Positions 5,768-7,519 of a stretch of DNA of 7,519 nucleotides are shown here, in pieces; within the stretch, counting starts at the first letter, position 1; each line of letters opens with the position of its first letter. Position numbers and translations under genes: made by a program. Source of the stretch: Gordonia sp. (in: high G+C Gram-positive bacteria) (GTDB taxonomy: Bacteria > Actinomycetota > Actinomycetes > Mycobacteriales > Mycobacteriaceae); the NCBI GenBank assembly GCA_030152405.1, contig JASLJL010000316.1:1-7519 (forward strand), given 5' to 3'. The notes under the pieces are model-generated. The model saw nothing but the letters and a program-made list of their open reading frames with translations, made no database searches and had not been told where the DNA came from.

Positions 5768-6183
5768 TCCGCCGCGGGCACGATCGCGTCGTCGTCGGTG
5801 TCGCCGTCCGGGCGAGTCGCAGGCTCGACGCCCTCGATGTCGAGCAGCGGGCAGTCCTTCCACAGACGTTCCAGACCGTAGAAGTCCCGCTCGTCGTCGT
5901 GCTGGACGTGGACGACGATGTCGCCGTAGTCCAGCAGCGCCCAGCGTCCCTCTCGGGTGCCTTCGCGGCGAAGCGGCTGGTGACCCGCCTCGCGCAGCTT
6001 GTCCTCGATCTCCTCGACGATCGAGTTCACCTGGCGCTCGTTGTCTGCGGAGCAGATCAGGAAGACGTCCGTGATGACCAGGTGCTCCGAGACGTCGATG
6101 GCCGCGACATTGGTCGCGAGCCGTTCCACCGCGGCGTGCGCGGCGATCGTCGTCATCTGGAGGGAGTCGGCAGACACGCTCAC
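5764..6183 (-). CDS. rsfS: Ribosome silencing factor RsfS (DUF143)
   Basis: 139 residues, typical for the family. Family features are [21 protein letters not shown] (35-55; ITD and the CSADNERQV stretch), the [21 protein letters not shown] block (73-93) and the closing [11 protein letters not shown] (98-108). RsfS binds ribosomal protein uL14 on the large subunit and blocks subunit joining when nutrients are short. After the conserved domain comes an acidic tail of about 25 residues. The start is GTG at 6183, overlapping the nadD stop in GTGA and supported by an AAAGGA six bases upstream. Upstream in-frame codons run into nadD and are not needed. The nadD-rsfS pairing is widely conserved in bacteria. 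Confidence 0.95.
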   Translation of the reverse strand: MSVSADSLQMTTIAAHAAVERLATNVAAIDVSEHLVITDVFLICSADNERQVNSIVEEIEDKLREAGHQPLRREGTREGRWALLDYGDIVVHVQHDDERDFYGLERLWKDCPLLDIEGVEPATRPDGDTDDDAIVPAAE

Positions 6184-6845
6184 TGGGATTCCTTTCGGTA
6201 CAGACCGTGCTTGTTGATGTACTGGACGACGCCGTCGGGCACGAGATACCAGACGGGTCGGTCCGCGCCCGCTCGAGTTCGGCAGTCCGTCGACGAGATC
6301 GCCAGTGCGGGGATCTCGATCAGCTGGAGCGCGTTGGCAGGCTTGGACGCCAGATGCTCGGTCAGATGGGTGGCATTCAGTTCGTATCCGGGCCGCGACA
6401 CTCCGATGAAGTGAGCGAGCTCGAACAAGTCCTCCCAATCATGCCAGTTCAGGATCGTTTCGAGCGCATCGGCTCCGGTGATGAAGTACAGCTCGTCGTC
6501 CGGGAACGCCGCCCGCAGGTCGCGCAGCGTGTCGACCGTGTAGGTGACGCCCTCGCGCTCGATGTCCACCCGACTGACCGTGAACTGCGGATTCGAGGCC
6601 GTCGCGATGACGGTCATCAGGTACCGGTGCTCAGCGGGGCTGACCTGCCGTGACGGATCCTGTGCGTGCGCGCCTTCCTTCTGCCACGGCCGGCCCGTCG
6701 GAACGAAGACGACCTCGTCGAGCTTGAACCGGTGCGCCACTTCGCTGGCCGCCACGAGGTGCCCGTTGTGGATCGGGTCGAAGGTACCGCCCATCACGCC
6801 GATGCGGCGCGGCTTCACGCTGTCCAATGACATGGTGTGTGACAT
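6180..6845 (-). CDS. nadD: Nicotinate-nucleotide adenylyltransferase
   Basis: 221 residues. The nucleotidyltransferase signature [11 protein letters not shown] is at 19-29 with the HxGH pair H26/H29. ISSTDCR (183-189) is the second ATP-binding motif, in the form with Asp-Cys that I recall from mycobacterial Nad[12 protein letters not shown] (121-131) and VSRPGYEL (149-156) are further family segments. The enzyme joins nicotinate mononucleotide and ATP to nicotinate adenine dinucleotide, an essential step of NAD synthesis in the cytoplasm. The first 13 residues before the fold are not conserved; the start at 6845 lacks a Shine-Dalgarno, and a second ATG at 6833 is possible. The gene lies 21 bases after the VWA gene, so it is probably in the same transcript. 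Confidence 0.96.
   Translation of the reverse strand: MSHTMSLDSVKPRRIGVMGGTFDPIHNGHLVAASEVAHRFKLDEVVFVPTGRPWQKEGAHAQDPSRQVSPAEHRYLMTVIATASNPQFTVSRVDIEREGVTYTVDTLRDLRAAFPDDELYFITGADALETILNWHDWEDLFELAHFIGVSRPGYELNATHLTEHLASKPANALQLIEIPALAISSTDCRTRAGADRPVWYLVPDGVVQYINKHGLYRKESQ
6190..6195 (-). promoter_or_regulatory. ribosome binding site of rsfS inside the end of nadD
   Basis: AAAGGA on the leftward strand, 6 bases before the GTG at 6183. It decides the rsfS start against a longer in-frame reading and lets ribosomes finishing nadD restart. Confidence 0.65.
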
Positions 6846-6866
6846 TACGCGGTGGTGTCAGCCGGC

Positions 6867-7519
6867 TCACACGGGCAGCAGGTCGGCGATCACGCGACCG
6901 AGTTGGTCGACGTTGCGGCACTCGAACATGTCGATCGCCTCCCCGTAGGTCGACGCGGCCGAGTCCCCTGAGTCCCAGTGCTCCTTGCGTTCGGGATTGA
7001 GCCAGTAGGCGTTGCGGACCCGGTCGCGGATCTTCGCGAGCGAGTCGACGTGGGTCGGCCGAAAGTTGTTGCGGGCGTCGCCGAGGATCAGCAGCGCACT
7101 GCGGTGCGTCAGCGAGTCCAGATAGTGCTCGGCGAAGCCCTTCAACATGTGCCCATAATCGGAGTGACCGTCCCGCAGGCTGATCTGAGCCTGCGTCAGC
7201 ATGGTGGTCATCCGTTCGCCGAACTGGGCGTCGTCGTTGCCGCGCGCGAAGAAGTCGGTCACCTCGTCGACGGTGTCGACGAACGCGAACACCCGCACGT
7301 TGGAGAACTGCTGACGCAATGCGTACACGAGTTGGAGGGTGAACTGGCTGAATCCCGACACCGACCCGGACACGTCACAGATGATGATCAGCTCGGGCTT
7401 GCCGGGTCGCGGCTTCCTGCGACGAAGGTCGATCGGAACGCCGCCGGTGGACATCGAGGCGCGCAGCGTGGCCCGGACGTCGACCGCGGCGTGTTTGTTG
7501 CGGCGGCGACGGAATTCCA
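6867..7519 (-). CDS. CoxE-like VWA domain protein, C-terminal part (runs off right edge)
   Basis: 216 codons and the stop are in the window; the frame stays open to the right edge. A basic Arg-rich stretch (RRRRNKHAAVDVRATLR, coded at about 7511-7461) and STGGVPIDL precede the domain, as in CoxE-like proteins. The VWA domain opens with IIICDVSGSVSGFS, which has the metal-binding DxSxS of a MIDAS site, and continues to LLILGDARNN. In related loci the gene follows a MoxR AAA+ ATPase gene, and such pairs act as chaperones that mature or insert metals into partner enzymes. The ATPase would lie beyond the right edge and cannot be seen. From memory the M. tuberculosis counterpart is Rv2425c. The internal ATG at 7454 is not the start, since the conserved Arg-rich part lies before it. 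Confidence 0.87.
   Translation of the reverse strand, partial: EFRRRRNKHAAVDVRATLRASMSTGGVPIDLRRRKPRPGKPELIIICDVSGSVSGFSQFTLQLVYALRQQFSNVRVFAFVDTVDEVTDFFARGNDDAQFGERMTTMLTQAQISLRDGHSDYGHMLKGFAEHYLDSLTHRSALLILGDARNNFRPTHVDSLAKIRDRVRNAYWLNPERKEHWDSGDSAASTYGEAIDMFECRNVDQLGRVIADLLPV

Overview
The window is very GC-rich, uses many GTG starts and is tightly packed. It looks like a chromosomal segment of an actinobacterium of the order Mycobacteriales. Gordonia or a relative is my guess from the style of the proteins; the genus cannot be fixed from the sequence alone. Nine of the eleven genes read leftward. In transcription order they are: a VWA-domain protein (cut by the right edge), nadD, rsfS, gpgP, octT, then degV, comEA and comEC (cut by the left edge). 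From memory this matches the Mycobacterium tuberculosis block Rv2425c to Rv2414c.

Right part (4311-7519): a compact leftward unit. VWA and nadD are 21 bases apart, nadD/rsfS and rsfS/gpgP overlap by four bases (GTGA and ATGA), and gpgP and octT are 17 bases apart if octT starts at its GTG. NadD makes the NAD precursor. RsfS silences ribosomes during starvation. GpgP and OctT act in early steps of glucosylglycerate and methylglucose lipopolysaccharide synthesis.

Middle part (2152-4326): a divergent pair that is not at this place in M. tuberculosis as I recall it. A leftward regulator carries an N-terminal GntR-type winged helix and a full TetR-type repressor in one chain. A rightward gene encodes a Tet(X)-like class A FAD monooxygenase. 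The 96 bases between them hold two palindromes, four direct copies of GCACT plus one inverted copy, and a likely leaderless promoter for the monooxygenase. The monooxygenase gene runs tail-to-tail into octT, and the two coding regions overlap by 16 bases.

Left part (1-2124): degV (fatty-acid-binding family), a 128-base gap, comEA (membrane-anchored DNA receptor with SLBB and helix-hairpin-helix parts) and the first 67 codons of comEC (DNA uptake channel). In M. tuberculosis eis lies between comEA and degV. Here there is no gene, only a gap with inverted repeats whose pairings exclude one another.

The most interesting part is the regulator/monooxygenase cassette, which appears to split a conserved housekeeping block. 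I see no CRISPR array, insertion sequence, phage gene, tRNA or rRNA.
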